Assembly (NCBI GenBank): GCA_910583875.1
Contig: CAJTXT010000005.1
Location: 1 to 64,000 of the forward strand
Length of the DNA: 64,000 bases
Source of the DNA: an uncultured Vampirovibrio sp.
GTDB taxonomy: Bacteria; Cyanobacteriota; Vampirovibrionia; Gastranaerophilales; Gastranaerophilaceae
Direction: 5' to 3'
Shown here: positions 34,786-43,536 of the stretch, one piece after another
Numbering within the stretch: the first letter of the stretch is position 1
How the letters are laid out: the number at the start of each line of letters is the position of its first letter
Made by a program: the position numbers and the translations under genes
The notes under the pieces: model-generated
Database searches by the model: none
What the model saw: only the letters and a program-made list of their open reading frames with translations
What the model was told of the DNA's origin: nothing

Positions 34786-35019
34786 TGACTACTTTTTCCA
34801 AAATCTGTGGTTTTATAAAAAATGTCTGGTTTCCCACAGGGTCTTTCAAACTATATATAAACACTTTTAATTTAGAAGTTTTATGATTTTATTCCACATT
34901 GGTCAGATGCTGAAACAAGTTCAGCATGACAGAAAAATAGATGCTTTATTCTGATAATTTTTAATAGCTAATTAATGAAAATAAACTGACTGTCACCCTG
35001 AACTTGTTTCAGGGTCTTA
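34786..35019. repeat. Dispersed palindromic repeat cluster
   Basis: Three dispersed modules together: the TGACTACTTTTTCCAAAATC block (34786-34837), the GATGCTGAAACAAGTTCAGC block (34905-34932) and the CACCCTGAACTTGTTTCAGG block (34991-35019). The same modules occur near 12025, 30609, 56541, 58171 and 63563-63816. The TGAAACAAGTTCA type is a widespread intergenic repeat in many bacteria. Confidence 0.7.
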
Positions 35020-35239
35020 CCGGTTTGATATTTTATTTAGCAATTTAATTTTCAAGCTTTTTGTTATATTCATATAAATCTCTAGCAAAATTTTTTCACT
35101 TATTGTTTTAAAATAATCAAAAGAATTTTTCTCTCTCCTTGTTAAGAATTGTATTTTTAACACTTATTGTTGTGTTTTATTTTTATTTTAGGGAAATACA
35201 CAAATAATTTAATGCAAATTTCAATAAAATCTATTTTTA

Positions 35240-35374
35240 GACAAAAAAAAGCCACTTTTTAAAGTGGTCTATTTCTGCATCCTAATGGTCTCTTTTGTGT
35301 TTATTATTTAGGAGTTTATATGTGTTCGGGGTTGTAATGTTTCATTTAGTGTTTTGCTTACACTTAAATCTTAC
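35240..35374 (-). ncRNA. Candidate small RNA with promoter and terminator
   Basis: On the minus strand, TTGACA (complement 35403-35408), a 16-nt spacer and CATAAT (35381-35386) predict a start near 35374. About 105 nt downstream is a stem CCACTTT/AAAGTGG (35252-35267) followed by eight T residues. The transcript would be about 130 nt with no good ribosome binding site; a nine-codon frame starting ATGAAACATTAC is present but looks fortuitous. It does not match any RNA family I recognise. Confidence 0.45.
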
Positions 35375-35446
35375 ATTCTTATTATGACACATATTAAAAT
35401 AATGTCAAGTGTACAAATTACAATTTATTAACAAAATTTAACATTT

Positions 35447-35616
35447 GGCTGTTAAGCTTATAATATCGCTATTTTATATCATTGAGGGAATAATTTAATT
35501 TTCTTTAGTGAAACAGACAACAGAGTACGGCTCTCTTTAGTCGTGCACAGGTTGAACTTAAGAAAATAATTATTCGTGAACCGATATAAAATAGCGATAT
35601 TATAAGCTTAACAGCC
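35447..35616 (+). repeat. Armed structured element, family 2 copy C (102-nt core)
   Basis: Core 35481-35582. Arms 35447-35480 and 35583-35616 are a perfect 34-nt inverted repeat. The right arm contains the last five codons and stop of the radical SAM gene (stop 35600-35602), so the left arm is an inverted copy of coding sequence. The apical stem has GTACGGCT against AGTCGTGC: both differences from other copies give G-U pairs, so RNA pairing is kept. Confidence 0.9.
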
Positions 35617-37153
35617 GTTTGTATTCTGACTGCAAAAACTCTTTAGAACGAGGATATTCTATAAAATCCCAAGGTAATTCGCTTTCAAGTTCTCGTTCAT
35701 TTAAAACATATTCATTTGAATCCGGCAGCATGCCTGTTTTCTCAAATTCTTTATAAACACTTTTAAATGCGCCGATATTTCCGCCTTGTTTATAAACTTC
35801 AATCAAATACGGGGTTAGTTCCCTTCCGCCTCGTGATATCAAAGTTTGGATAAAATCCCATTTTACACTTCCTGTTCTGGCTTTTATTCCAATCTTGGCA
35901 AATTCTTTTTTAATATATTCATTCTTTTTTTCTAATGTTTTTGTATCTTCACGCTTTGCAAATTGGAACGGAGTCTGAGCCTTTGGCACAAATGTTGAAA
36001 AGCTTGGTGTTAAAATAAAACCTTTATATTTTTGCTTAATTTCTTTGCATAAATCTACAAACGCGTCTATATCTTCATACGTTTCTGTCGGAAGCCCGAT
36101 TATTCCGTACATTTTTAAGCCCGTAAAACCATGTTTTACCATCTTATCTACAATACCGAGAATATCATCTTTTGTAAGGTGCTTATTTACGACCTTGCGA
36201 AGTCTTTCACTTCCGCCTTCAACAGCAATTGTCGCTGTCCTTTGCCCGCATTTATGTAACATTTCCAAGGTTTTATCAGAAACATAATCTGCACGAAGTG
36301 ATGACACAGTAACTTCAAGTTCCATGCCCGACTCTACTTTATCTATAATATACTGACATATATCATCAATTCTTGGGTGTGAGCATATCAAGGCGCCTAA
36401 AAGTGCAATTTTATTTGTATATTTCAAACCTAAGTCTATTTGTGCAATTATTTCTTCATAAGGGCAGAATCTTACAGGAGTATTGATAAACGAAGTAAGA
36501 CAAAAAGCGCAGCTTTGAGGGCAGCCCCTTTCTACTTCAACAATAAACGTATTGGGGAAAAAGCTTTGTTCAGTCAAAATAGGAGTTGCAACACATCCTT
36601 CTAATCCAGAAGCTGCTTTTTTTACTCTATATTTTTCATTCTTAAAAGAAGGAATATAAACTCCATCAATATTTGCAAGTATTTTAAGCTTTTCTTGTTT
36701 AGATTTAGCTGTATTATCTCTTAATTGTTCAAAAATTTGTTGTATATTGGGTTCCGCATCACCAATTGCAATAAAATCGAAAATTTCCGCAAAAGGTTCA
36801 GGATTTGCACTTACAACAGGTCCTCCTGCGTATAACAACGGATACGAGTCATCCCTATCTTTAGCAAGAAACGGAATATTATACTTTTCAAGAACAGATA
36901 AAATTCCAAGATAATCAAGCTCAAAAGAAAAGGAAAATGTAATTACATCAACATTATCTTTTCTTATATAAGTTTTTTCTGTATCTGTAAAAATTCTTTC
37001 AACAGATATTCCATCTATACTGTCAATATATTTAGAAACAGTTAAATAGCCTAAGGCTGACATACCAAAGTTATATACAGCAGGAAACACACACCAAACA
37101 TTAAGTTTAGTATCTTGTTTCTTATCGGTTGTATATAAAAAAGTTTCTGTCAT
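35600..37153 (-). CDS. B12-binding-type radical SAM protein (TIGR03960-like N-terminal half)
   Basis: 517 residues. An N-terminal cobalamin-binding-like domain without an obvious B12 His (NVWCVFPAVYNFGMSALGYL, ITFSFSFELDY, YAGGPVVSANPEP) precedes a radical SAM core with CPQSCAFC in VEVERGCPQSCAFCLTS, IALLGALICSHP, VEGGSERLRKVVNK and GIIGLPTETYEDI. Family members are often followed by a DUF2344 partner, absent here. Substrate unknown. It overlaps the AI-2E family transporter gene by 4 bp, so they are co-transcribed. Its last codons are duplicated in the adjacent repeat element. Confidence 0.85.
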   Translation of the reverse strand: MTETFLYTTDKKQDTKLNVWCVFPAVYNFGMSALGYLTVSKYIDSIDGISVERIFTDTEKTYIRKDNVDVITFSFSFELDYLGILSVLEKYNIPFLAKDRDDSYPLLYAGGPVVSANPEPFAEIFDFIAIGDAEPNIQQIFEQLRDNTAKSKQEKLKILANIDGVYIPSFKNEKYRVKKAASGLEGCVATPILTEQSFFPNTFIVEVERGCPQSCAFCLTSFINTPVRFCPYEEIIAQIDLGLKYTNKIALLGALICSHPRIDDICQYIIDKVESGMELEVTVSSLRADYVSDKTLEMLHKCGQRTATIAVEGGSERLRKVVNKHLTKDDILGIVDKMVKHGFTGLKMYGIIGLPTETYEDIDAFVDLCKEIKQKYKGFILTPSFSTFVPKAQTPFQFAKREDTKTLEKKNEYIKKEFAKIGIKARTGSVKWDFIQTLISRGGRELTPYLIEVYKQGGNIGAFKSVYKEFEKTGMLPDSNEYVLNERELESELPWDFIEYPRSKEFLQSEYKRLLSL

Positions 37154-38214
37154 TTTTGAACTGACTCAATTTTTTCTATTCTTTCGCATCTTTCATTTTT
37201 ATTGATTGTTTTTAAGTATAACTCATCAAAAAGAGTCAACAACAATGCTGCAATTGCCGGTGATAATATTACACCCCAAACACCTAAGAATTGTGCAGAT
37301 ATTAAAAATGCGAAAATAATAATTATAGGATGTAAATCTAAAAATTTACCGAAAACAAGCGGTCTTATAAAATTATTAGAAACCCATTGCGCAGCAAGAT
37401 ATACAACCGCAGTTAATATTACAATTAACCACCCCTGTTGAGAGGCGCATAAAATACCAAGTAAAAATGCAACTGTAGGTCCTACAATTGGGATTATATC
37501 TAATAAACCTGCAATTAAGCCAAGTAATACTGCATATTCAACCTTCAAAATCATTAAACCAACTGCAGTAAATATTGCAACTGTAGACATTGAAAGAATT
37601 TGAGCTATTACATAACCGCCTACTTTATGTTCAATATTTTCATAAACTTCTTTCGCACGAGCTTTCATTTTGGGAGGAAAAACCATTATAATTGCATCAC
37701 GAATAAGATTTTTTTCATTAACCATATAAAATACAATTACACCCATTGTAATCACCACAGTTAACGCTTCCATAAATGCCCCGGCAAAATTAATAGATTT
37801 ATTTACAATTCCAGATGCAACCTGAGAAGAAGTACTTGTAACTGTATCTATATTAATATATTCAATTAAAGTTTTACCCATAATTGTTTTATTACTCATA
37901 TAGTCTATAGTATTTCTGATGATATTTGGCAGATTACTTATTACTTGTTGGATTTCTTGAATAGAAATGGTTACAATCGGAATTAAAAATAATACAACTA
38001 CAAGAATTGTACCAATAATAACAAGTGTAGAAGCAAGAGAACGCGGCATTTTATTACTTAATTTATCAACTGCCGGACGAAGTGAGCATGCCAGAACAAA
38101 AGAGCCAAATGCTAATAATGCTGTGCTTTTCATTTGCGTTATAAAAAATATAATTAAAAGAGTAACAGCAAAAAACATTATATTTTTCAAGTATGAAGGT
38201 TTATTCCAAAACAT
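37150..38214 (-). CDS. AI-2E family transporter (PerM/TqsA-like)
   Basis: 354 residues with about eight hydrophobic segments, e.g. NIMFFAVTLLIIFFI, ALLAFGSFVLACSL, LVIIGTILVVVLFLIPIV, LTVVITMGVIVFYMV, VAIFTAVGLMIL and LLGLIAGLLDIIPIVGPTVA (the family signature). Some members export AI-2, others are Na+/H+ antiporters, so the presence of luxS 6 kb away is suggestive only. First gene of the two-gene unit with the radical SAM gene. Confidence 0.9.
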   Translation of the reverse strand: MFWNKPSYLKNIMFFAVTLLIIFFITQMKSTALLAFGSFVLACSLRPAVDKLSNKMPRSLASTLVIIGTILVVVLFLIPIVTISIQEIQQVISNLPNIIRNTIDYMSNKTIMGKTLIEYINIDTVTSTSSQVASGIVNKSINFAGAFMEALTVVITMGVIVFYMVNEKNLIRDAIIMVFPPKMKARAKEVYENIEHKVGGYVIAQILSMSTVAIFTAVGLMILKVEYAVLLGLIAGLLDIIPIVGPTVAFLLGILCASQQGWLIVILTAVVYLAAQWVSNNFIRPLVFGKFLDLHPIIIIFAFLISAQFLGVWGVILSPAIAALLLTLFDELYLKTINKNERCERIEKIESVQK

Positions 38215-38277
38215 TTATGTCTCCTTTATTCGGGTAAATTATAGCATATTTACGCATTAAAGTAATTAGCCTTTATA

Positions 38278-38470
38278 GAATATAGGGAATAGATATAATC
38301 TTGCGGAAAATCTTTTGAAAAGCATTGAGGGAATAATTTAATTTTCTTTAGTGAAACAGACAGCAGAGCACGGCTCGCTTTAGCCGTGCACAGGTTGAAC
38401 TTAAGAAAATAATTATTCGTGAACCGCTTTCCAAAAGATTTTCCGCAAGATTATATCTATTCTCTATTCT
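38278..38470 (+). repeat. Armed structured element, family 2 copy D (102-nt core)
   Basis: Core 38324-38425 with a perfect GCACGGCT/AGCCGTGC stem. Arms 38278-38323 and 38426-38470 form a 45-nt inverted repeat with a two-base indel and two substitutions, including ATATAATCTTGCGGAAAATC. The right arm reaches into the stop codon of the response regulator gene (38469-38471). Confidence 0.88.
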
Positions 38471-39110
38471 AACCTATACTTTTAAATGCCTTAACAACAA
38501 CCTGAGTTCTATCTTCAACACCAAGTTTTTGGATAATGCTGCTGACATGCACTTTTACAGTATTTATACTTACATCAAGAATTTTTGAAATTTCAGTATT
38601 TGTCAGCCCCTCACAAATATATTCAAGAACCTCTTTTTCTCTATCCGTTAGATTATAATCTTCATCAAAGCTAAAATTCTGCTGTTTTTTATCGGTAGAA
38701 ACAGCTTTCAAAATAACATCCGCTATTTTAGGATCAAACCATAAAGCACCTTCTATGACAGATAGAACTGTTTCTGCAAGTCTTTCGGGATTAATATCTT
38801 TTGAACAATATGCTCTTGCACCTGCTTTTATTGAATCCAAAACTTCTTGTTCACTACTGTGAGATGTTAATATAATTATTTTTATATCTTTATTAATCTT
38901 TTTTATTTCTTTTGAAGCGTCAATACCATTCATTGATGGCAATCCTAAATCCATAATTACAGCATCAATTTTATGAGTTTTAACAATATTTATTGCTTCT
39001 TCTGCACTTGTTGCCTCATAGATTTCATTAATAAATTCCTTAGATTCAAACGCTGTTTTTAATCCAAATCTTATTAATGCATGATCTTCAACAATTAAAA
39101 CCTTATACAT
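38469..39110 (-). CDS. NarL/LuxR-type response regulator
   Basis: 213 residues. Receiver domain 1-120: VLIVEDHALIRFGL with the acidic pair, phospho-acceptor Asp in DAVIMDLGLPSMNG, and ILTSHSSEQEV. C-terminal LuxR-type HTH 145-210: LTDREKEVLEYICEGLTNTE, ISINTVKVHVSSIIQKLGV. It starts 9 bp behind the HD-GYP gene, so they form a unit; no histidine kinase is encoded in this window. Confidence 0.93.
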   Translation of the reverse strand: MYKVLIVEDHALIRFGLKTAFESKEFINEIYEATSAEEAINIVKTHKIDAVIMDLGLPSMNGIDASKEIKKINKDIKIIILTSHSSEQEVLDSIKAGARAYCSKDINPERLAETVLSVIEGALWFDPKIADVILKAVSTDKKQQNFSFDEDYNLTDREKEVLEYICEGLTNTEISKILDVSINTVKVHVSSIIQKLGVEDRTQVVVKAFKSIG

Positions 39111-39119
39111 AATAAACCT

Positions 39120-41000
39120 TTATACCGCTGCAGTTACTTGCGGACGAATATAATATGAATTAAAAAGATTAATTATCTTTTGTTCTTCTTCATTTAATTC
39201 GTCTTTATTTAATATTTCTGATAGTTTTCTTAAATTCAATTTCGAAAGTTTTTCTTCGTCTTCAATTCTTAAATTTGAAGCATAATCGCTAACTAAAACC
39301 TTCATAATACAAGAACATGATAAATCTAAGAAGGCCTCTGTAATTTTACCATCAAAATGTTTGTTTTTTCCTTCTGCTATTATTTTTAGAACATCCTTCA
39401 TAGGCATTCTGTCACGATAGTGACGAACAGATGTAATAGCGTCAAAAACATCACCTACAGCAAGAATTCTGCCGCCTAATGGAATTTCCTCACCTTTTAA
39501 ATTTCTAAAATAACCGGTTCCGTCATATTTTTCATGATGCGAAGCTGCTATTTCAGCAATTTCAGAAAAAGATGAATTCATATTAGTTTTACACAATATA
39601 TCATATGTAATTTTTACGTGTTCTTTAATATGTTCATATTCTTCTTTTGTTAAAGAGCCTTTTTTCTGAAGAACGGCATCTCGAATACCTATTTTACCAA
39701 TATCATGCAGCATTGCAGCTTTTGCTATAATACCTGTAATTTCTTTATTTAAACCAAGTTTTTTACAAATTAGTTCAGAATATAATCTAACCCTATTAGA
39801 ATGACCAAGTGTAATTTTATCACGAGCATCTATTGAGGCTGCAAGTGTATCAATAAAACCTGCAAACAGTTCTTGTTGGTCTTGAAGCATTTTTTGCTGA
39901 ATACTAAAGAGCATATTATTTTCAATAGCAATCGCAGCGTTTGTACCGATTGCAAGTAGAATTTCTTCATCTGCATCTGTAAAATCACCATCTTGTTTAT
40001 TTAAAACTTGAAATGCTCCAATAATTTCATATTTAATATTTCGCATAGGCATACAAAGCATATTATGAGTTTTATATCCTGTATGTTTATCAATTTCTTG
40101 ATTAAAACGGCTATCATTGTATACATCTTGAATTCTTATAGTTTCACCTGTTTTTACAACATATCCGGCAAAACCCTTATCTGCTGAGAAGCGAAGTTCT
40201 TCACTTTCAATACCTAATGCAACTTTTGACCATAATTCATTCTTTGCCTTATCATATAGAAAAACGCTGCATCTATCCGCGTTTAATACAAGTTTTGTCT
40301 GTTCCGCAATTGTAAACAATAATTTGTCTAAATTAACTTCTGCATTTACTGTTCTTGCAATTTTAGAAAGGGCTAAAAGCAACGTAGTATTTTGCTCAAA
40401 ATCATTCTTAGCTGTATTATTTGTCGAATTATGAGCATTTGCATAGTTTTGAGAAATTTCTTTTAATCTTAAAGCTATATCATCATATCCAAAAGAAACA
40501 GAAAGGCAGATTGCTTTTTCTATATTATCATTTGCCTGCTGAGTATCCTGTTGTTTAAAATAAATAAGAGAAAGAAGCTCAAAAAGTTTAATTTTTAAAA
40601 TAGGCAATTCATCAATTGAATTTACCGCTTTATTCAAATAAAACAAGGCTTCATTATATTTATTTTCTTGGAAATATATTTGTCCAAACGCAAACTTATT
40701 AACAGCTTCTGTTATTTTACAATTTGCACTTTCAGCAAGGAATTTGGAGTCTTCTAATAAAAGGAGTGATTTATAATAATCTTCTTTTTTATCAAGATAT
40801 TTAATAAGTCCAGTTAATGATAAACAAATAGAAACCTTAGAAATTTCTTTATGTGCCAAAAAAATTTTATGAGCTTCTGATAATTTATTTATTGCATTTT
40901 TATAATTGTTAGAACTATATAATTCTATAGCCTCTTTTAATATAGCATCTGCTTCTGCGATTGATGCATAAATTAATTTATTACAATGCCTGCTTTGCAT
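39120..41000 (-). CDS. Tetratricopeptide-like / GAF / HD-GYP signalling protein
   Basis: 626 residues from the ATG at 41000 (AAGGAT upstream; the frame extends 12 codons to a TTG). The N-terminal ~200 residues are helical repeats of TPR type (NKAVNSIDELPILKIKLFEL and similar). A GAF domain spans about 215-360 (ADRCSVFLYDKAKNELWSKV, GFAGYVVKTGE, NMLCMPM). A complete HD-GYP domain occupies about 400-575: GHSNRVRLYSELI, AMLHDIGKIGI, HHEKYDGTGY and VGDVFDAI. Such domains degrade cyclic di-GMP. Sensor input through GAF and TPR; output may include the co-transcribed response regulator. Confidence 0.92.
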   Translation of the reverse strand: MQSRHCNKLIYASIAEADAILKEAIELYSSNNYKNAINKLSEAHKIFLAHKEISKVSICLSLTGLIKYLDKKEDYYKSLLLLEDSKFLAESANCKITEAVNKFAFGQIYFQENKYNEALFYLNKAVNSIDELPILKIKLFELLSLIYFKQQDTQQANDNIEKAICLSVSFGYDDIALRLKEISQNYANAHNSTNNTAKNDFEQNTTLLLALSKIARTVNAEVNLDKLLFTIAEQTKLVLNADRCSVFLYDKAKNELWSKVALGIESEELRFSADKGFAGYVVKTGETIRIQDVYNDSRFNQEIDKHTGYKTHNMLCMPMRNIKYEIIGAFQVLNKQDGDFTDADEEILLAIGTNAAIAIENNMLFSIQQKMLQDQQELFAGFIDTLAASIDARDKITLGHSNRVRLYSELICKKLGLNKEITGIIAKAAMLHDIGKIGIRDAVLQKKGSLTKEEYEHIKEHVKITYDILCKTNMNSSFSEIAEIAASHHEKYDGTGYFRNLKGEEIPLGGRILAVGDVFDAITSVRHYRDRMPMKDVLKIIAEGKNKHFDGKITEAFLDLSCSCIMKVLVSDYASNLRIEDEEKLSKLNLRKLSEILNKDELNEEEQKIINLFNSYYIRPQVTAAV

Positions 41001-41071
41001 ATAAATCCTTAACAAACTGCTAACTTCATTATACAATATTTCTTATTAGTTTTATAGAGATTGATTAAGAT

Positions 41072-41764
41072 ATGCAAAAAGTTAGTATTATAATTCCTGT
41101 TTATAATGAAAAAAATACGCTAAAGCTTTTGTTAGAAAAAGTTATTTCTGCTGATTTTTCAGGTTTAGATAAAGAAATTATTATGGTAGATGATTGCTCA
41201 ACTGATGGAACTACCGAAATTTTGAAAGAATTAAGCAAGGAATACAAAGTTCTTTTCCATGAAAAAAATCAAGGAAAAGGTGCAGCAATAAGAACTGCTG
41301 TAAAAGAAGCAACAGGAGATTTTATTGTTATTCAAGACGCAGATTTAGAATATCTTCCTAATGATTATGATAAATTGTTACCATTATTAATTAATGATGA
41401 AGCAGATGTAGTATATGGTTCAAGATTTAGAAATTGGGAAAATGACAAGAATTTTATTTTAAAGAATAAAATAGCAAATAAATTTTTAACTCTTTTAACT
41501 AATATTTTATATGGTGCAAAAATTACCGATATGGAAACTTGCTATAAGGCATTTAAAAGAGAATTTCTTCAATCTATCAATATAAAATCAAATCGTTTTG
41601 ATTTTGAACCTGAAATAACAGCAAAAATTATGAAAAGAAAAGCGCGTTTAAAAGAAGTCTCAATTTCTTACATTGGAAGAGGACATGAAGAAGGTAAAAA
41701 AATAAATTGGAAAGACGGAATACACGCAATTCTTACACTAATAAAATATCGTTTTACAGATTAA
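41072..41764 (+). CDS. Family 2 glycosyltransferase (dolichol-phosphate-mannose-synthase-like)
   Basis: 230 residues, only the catalytic domain with no membrane helices. VSIIIPVYNEKNTLKLLLEK, IIMVDDCSTDGTTEIL, KGAAIRTAVKEATGDFIVIQDADLEY in part, and DMETCYKAFKRE are typical of the DPM1-like branch that loads a sugar onto a polyprenyl phosphate. Divergent from the HD-GYP gene with a weak ribosome binding site; converges on the asparagine-synthase-like gene 5 bp away. Confidence 0.9.
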   Translation: MQKVSIIIPVYNEKNTLKLLLEKVISADFSGLDKEIIMVDDCSTDGTTEILKELSKEYKVLFHEKNQGKGAAIRTAVKEATGDFIVIQDADLEYLPNDYDKLLPLLINDEADVVYGSRFRNWENDKNFILKNKIANKFLTLLTNILYGAKITDMETCYKAFKREFLQSINIKSNRFDFEPEITAKIMKRKARLKEVSISYIGRGHEEGKKINWKDGIHAILTLIKYRFTD

Positions 41765-41769
41765 TTATA

Positions 41770-43461
41770 TTAATGTGTATTTTGCTTATAATAATTTTCT
41801 AAAAAACCAACTGAACATGCTTTATATATATGGTCATCAAATTTTGAAATATCATAATGAAATCTATTTTTATCATAATATTTTAATAAAAAATCTTTAT
41901 TATTTTTTATTACTTCCTCATCTGAGGTTGTAAAGCCTTGTTTTATTTTATTATTATATATGAAATCTATATTGTATTTTTTTAGGATTTCTCTAAGAAT
42001 AGCCTTATTTCCAATTCTGTTAAGTTTATATTCTATTGGCAAAGCCAATGCAAATTCAACAACTCTATAGTCTAAAAACGGACATCTTATATCAAGAGAA
42101 TTTGAATTAAGTACTCTGTTCCAATATATTAAAACTTTAGGAAGTCGGAATATTATTAAATAATATAGATATTTTAAATATAAGTGTTTATCTTTATTCT
42201 TCAAATATGATACATATTTTTTAATTTGTTCTTTTTCTACGTTCATTAATGGTCTATTTTGATGAAGTTTATACAAATTCATAATATGAAATGCGGTTAG
42301 GAATTTTTTTTCAAAGATAGATTGGGCAATTCCTTGCAAAAAACAATGAGAATAACCGCCAAATATCTCATCAGAACCATGTCCTTCAATAACTGTTTTA
42401 TAGTCTTGCTCACTAATTTTCCTATATACACTATAATATCCCGCATCGGAAATGCACATAGAAGCATTTAATGCAACAACAGCCCTTTTATAATTTTCTT
42501 CAAATGTATCTTTAGAATATTCAATTTTTGTAATTTTATCATTATATTTTTCAGTTAATTTTTTTACTCTATTAAATTCATCAATATTTTTATCAGCATT
42601 TGAATATGTAAATACACTAACATCAAGACCAAGTCTTTCTTTTATTAAAGTATAAATAACCGAAGAATCTGTTCCTCCGGATAATGTTAGGGCAATAGGA
42701 AATTTAGAATTACATCTTAATTTTATAGAATCTGTCAAAAGGTTTTCAAAATAATTTATTATTTCTTTTTTATTTTTATAATTTAACTTTAAATCCTTAA
42801 CATTAAAATCATTAAAGTTATAATATTTATTTTTTATTACTTTATTATTTACCGTAATTTCAATATATTCACCAGGATTAACAATTTCTAAATTACTATT
42901 AATTAATTTCTTTTTAAAATCTATGAAATTTTCAACAAATAAAGTATCAATATATGATTGATTAAATTCAAAAGGTATATTTAAAATTTTAGTTAAAATA
43001 GCATCGGAAGAAGAGAACACTAAAGACTCGCCATTTATATAATAGTACAGCTCTTTTGAACCATATCGGTCATTAACAAGAAATATAGACTTTGATTTTG
43101 TATCATAATAAGCAAAAGAAAAAATTCCATTCAATTTATTAAGAATTTTCATTCCAAATATTCTCAAAAGATGCAACAATACTTCTGCATCCGAATCAAA
43201 AAAGATTTCAACCTCTTTAAGATATTCCTGCCTTAGCTCTTTATAATTATATATTTCGCCATTAAAAGCGAGCATATTTCCATCAAATTCCATTGGAATA
43301 CAAACGTTATCATTAAAATTATCAAAAAAAGGACGGCACTGACAAAAAGTAACATTATTTTGAATATTAGTATTAAAAGTATTTGATTGACAATTTTGCA
43401 ATTCAGCTTTTATTCTGTCGATATCTAAATCAATATTTTTATAACCAAATATTCCACTCAC
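41770..43461 (-). CDS. Asparagine-synthase-like amidotransferase with Ser in place of catalytic Cys2
   Basis: 563 residues of the AsnB family. The start is GTG at 43461 with AAAGG upstream. The second residue, which must be Cys in active class II glutaminases, is Ser (MSGIFGYK), while the rest of the glutaminase domain is kept (FNGEIYNYKELR, FDSDAEVLLHLL, NGIFSFAYYD, DRYGSKELYYY). The synthetase domain has the PP-loop LSGGTDSS (about 258-264), EGHGSDEIFGGYSH and RCPFLDYRVVEFAL. It would be expected to use free ammonia, or adenylate a different carboxylate as in modified-sugar and lasso-peptide pathways. Next to a GT2 gene but convergent with it. Confidence 0.85.
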   Translation of the reverse strand: MSGIFGYKNIDLDIDRIKAELQNCQSNTFNTNIQNNVTFCQCRPFFDNFNDNVCIPMEFDGNMLAFNGEIYNYKELRQEYLKEVEIFFDSDAEVLLHLLRIFGMKILNKLNGIFSFAYYDTKSKSIFLVNDRYGSKELYYYINGESLVFSSSDAILTKILNIPFEFNQSYIDTLFVENFIDFKKKLINSNLEIVNPGEYIEITVNNKVIKNKYYNFNDFNVKDLKLNYKNKKEIINYFENLLTDSIKLRCNSKFPIALTLSGGTDSSVIYTLIKERLGLDVSVFTYSNADKNIDEFNRVKKLTEKYNDKITKIEYSKDTFEENYKRAVVALNASMCISDAGYYSVYRKISEQDYKTVIEGHGSDEIFGGYSHCFLQGIAQSIFEKKFLTAFHIMNLYKLHQNRPLMNVEKEQIKKYVSYLKNKDKHLYLKYLYYLIIFRLPKVLIYWNRVLNSNSLDIRCPFLDYRVVEFALALPIEYKLNRIGNKAILREILKKYNIDFIYNNKIKQGFTTSDEEVIKNNKDFLLKYYDKNRFHYDISKFDDHIYKACSVGFLENYYKQNTH

Positions 43462-43536
43462 TTTTTAATACCTTTAAATAACATTAAATTCATTTTATCA
43501 TACAAACAAAAGCATAAAATACTGCTGTATAGCAAA

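Larger units (their letters stand above)
34647..35446. other. Gene-poor stretch: repeat mosaic plus candidate small RNA
   Basis: No protein gene. Contents in order: the purA promoter region; a module (34786-34837) related to sequences at 58299-58350, 63563-63614 and 63765-63816; a TGAAACAAGTTCA palindrome module (34905-34932); a CCCTGAACTTGTTTCAGGG module (34991-35019); A/T-rich sequence; then the candidate small RNA at 35240-35374 described separately. Confidence 0.6.

Noticed and set aside
35341..35374. Nine-codon leader peptide within the candidate small RNA
   Set aside because: No ribosome binding site and no downstream gene for it to control within 600 bp.
12349..38470. Family 2 elements as integron attC sites
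   Set aside because: No cassette structure, no attC-type GTTRRRY/RYYYAAC ends, and no integrase; the arms are local.
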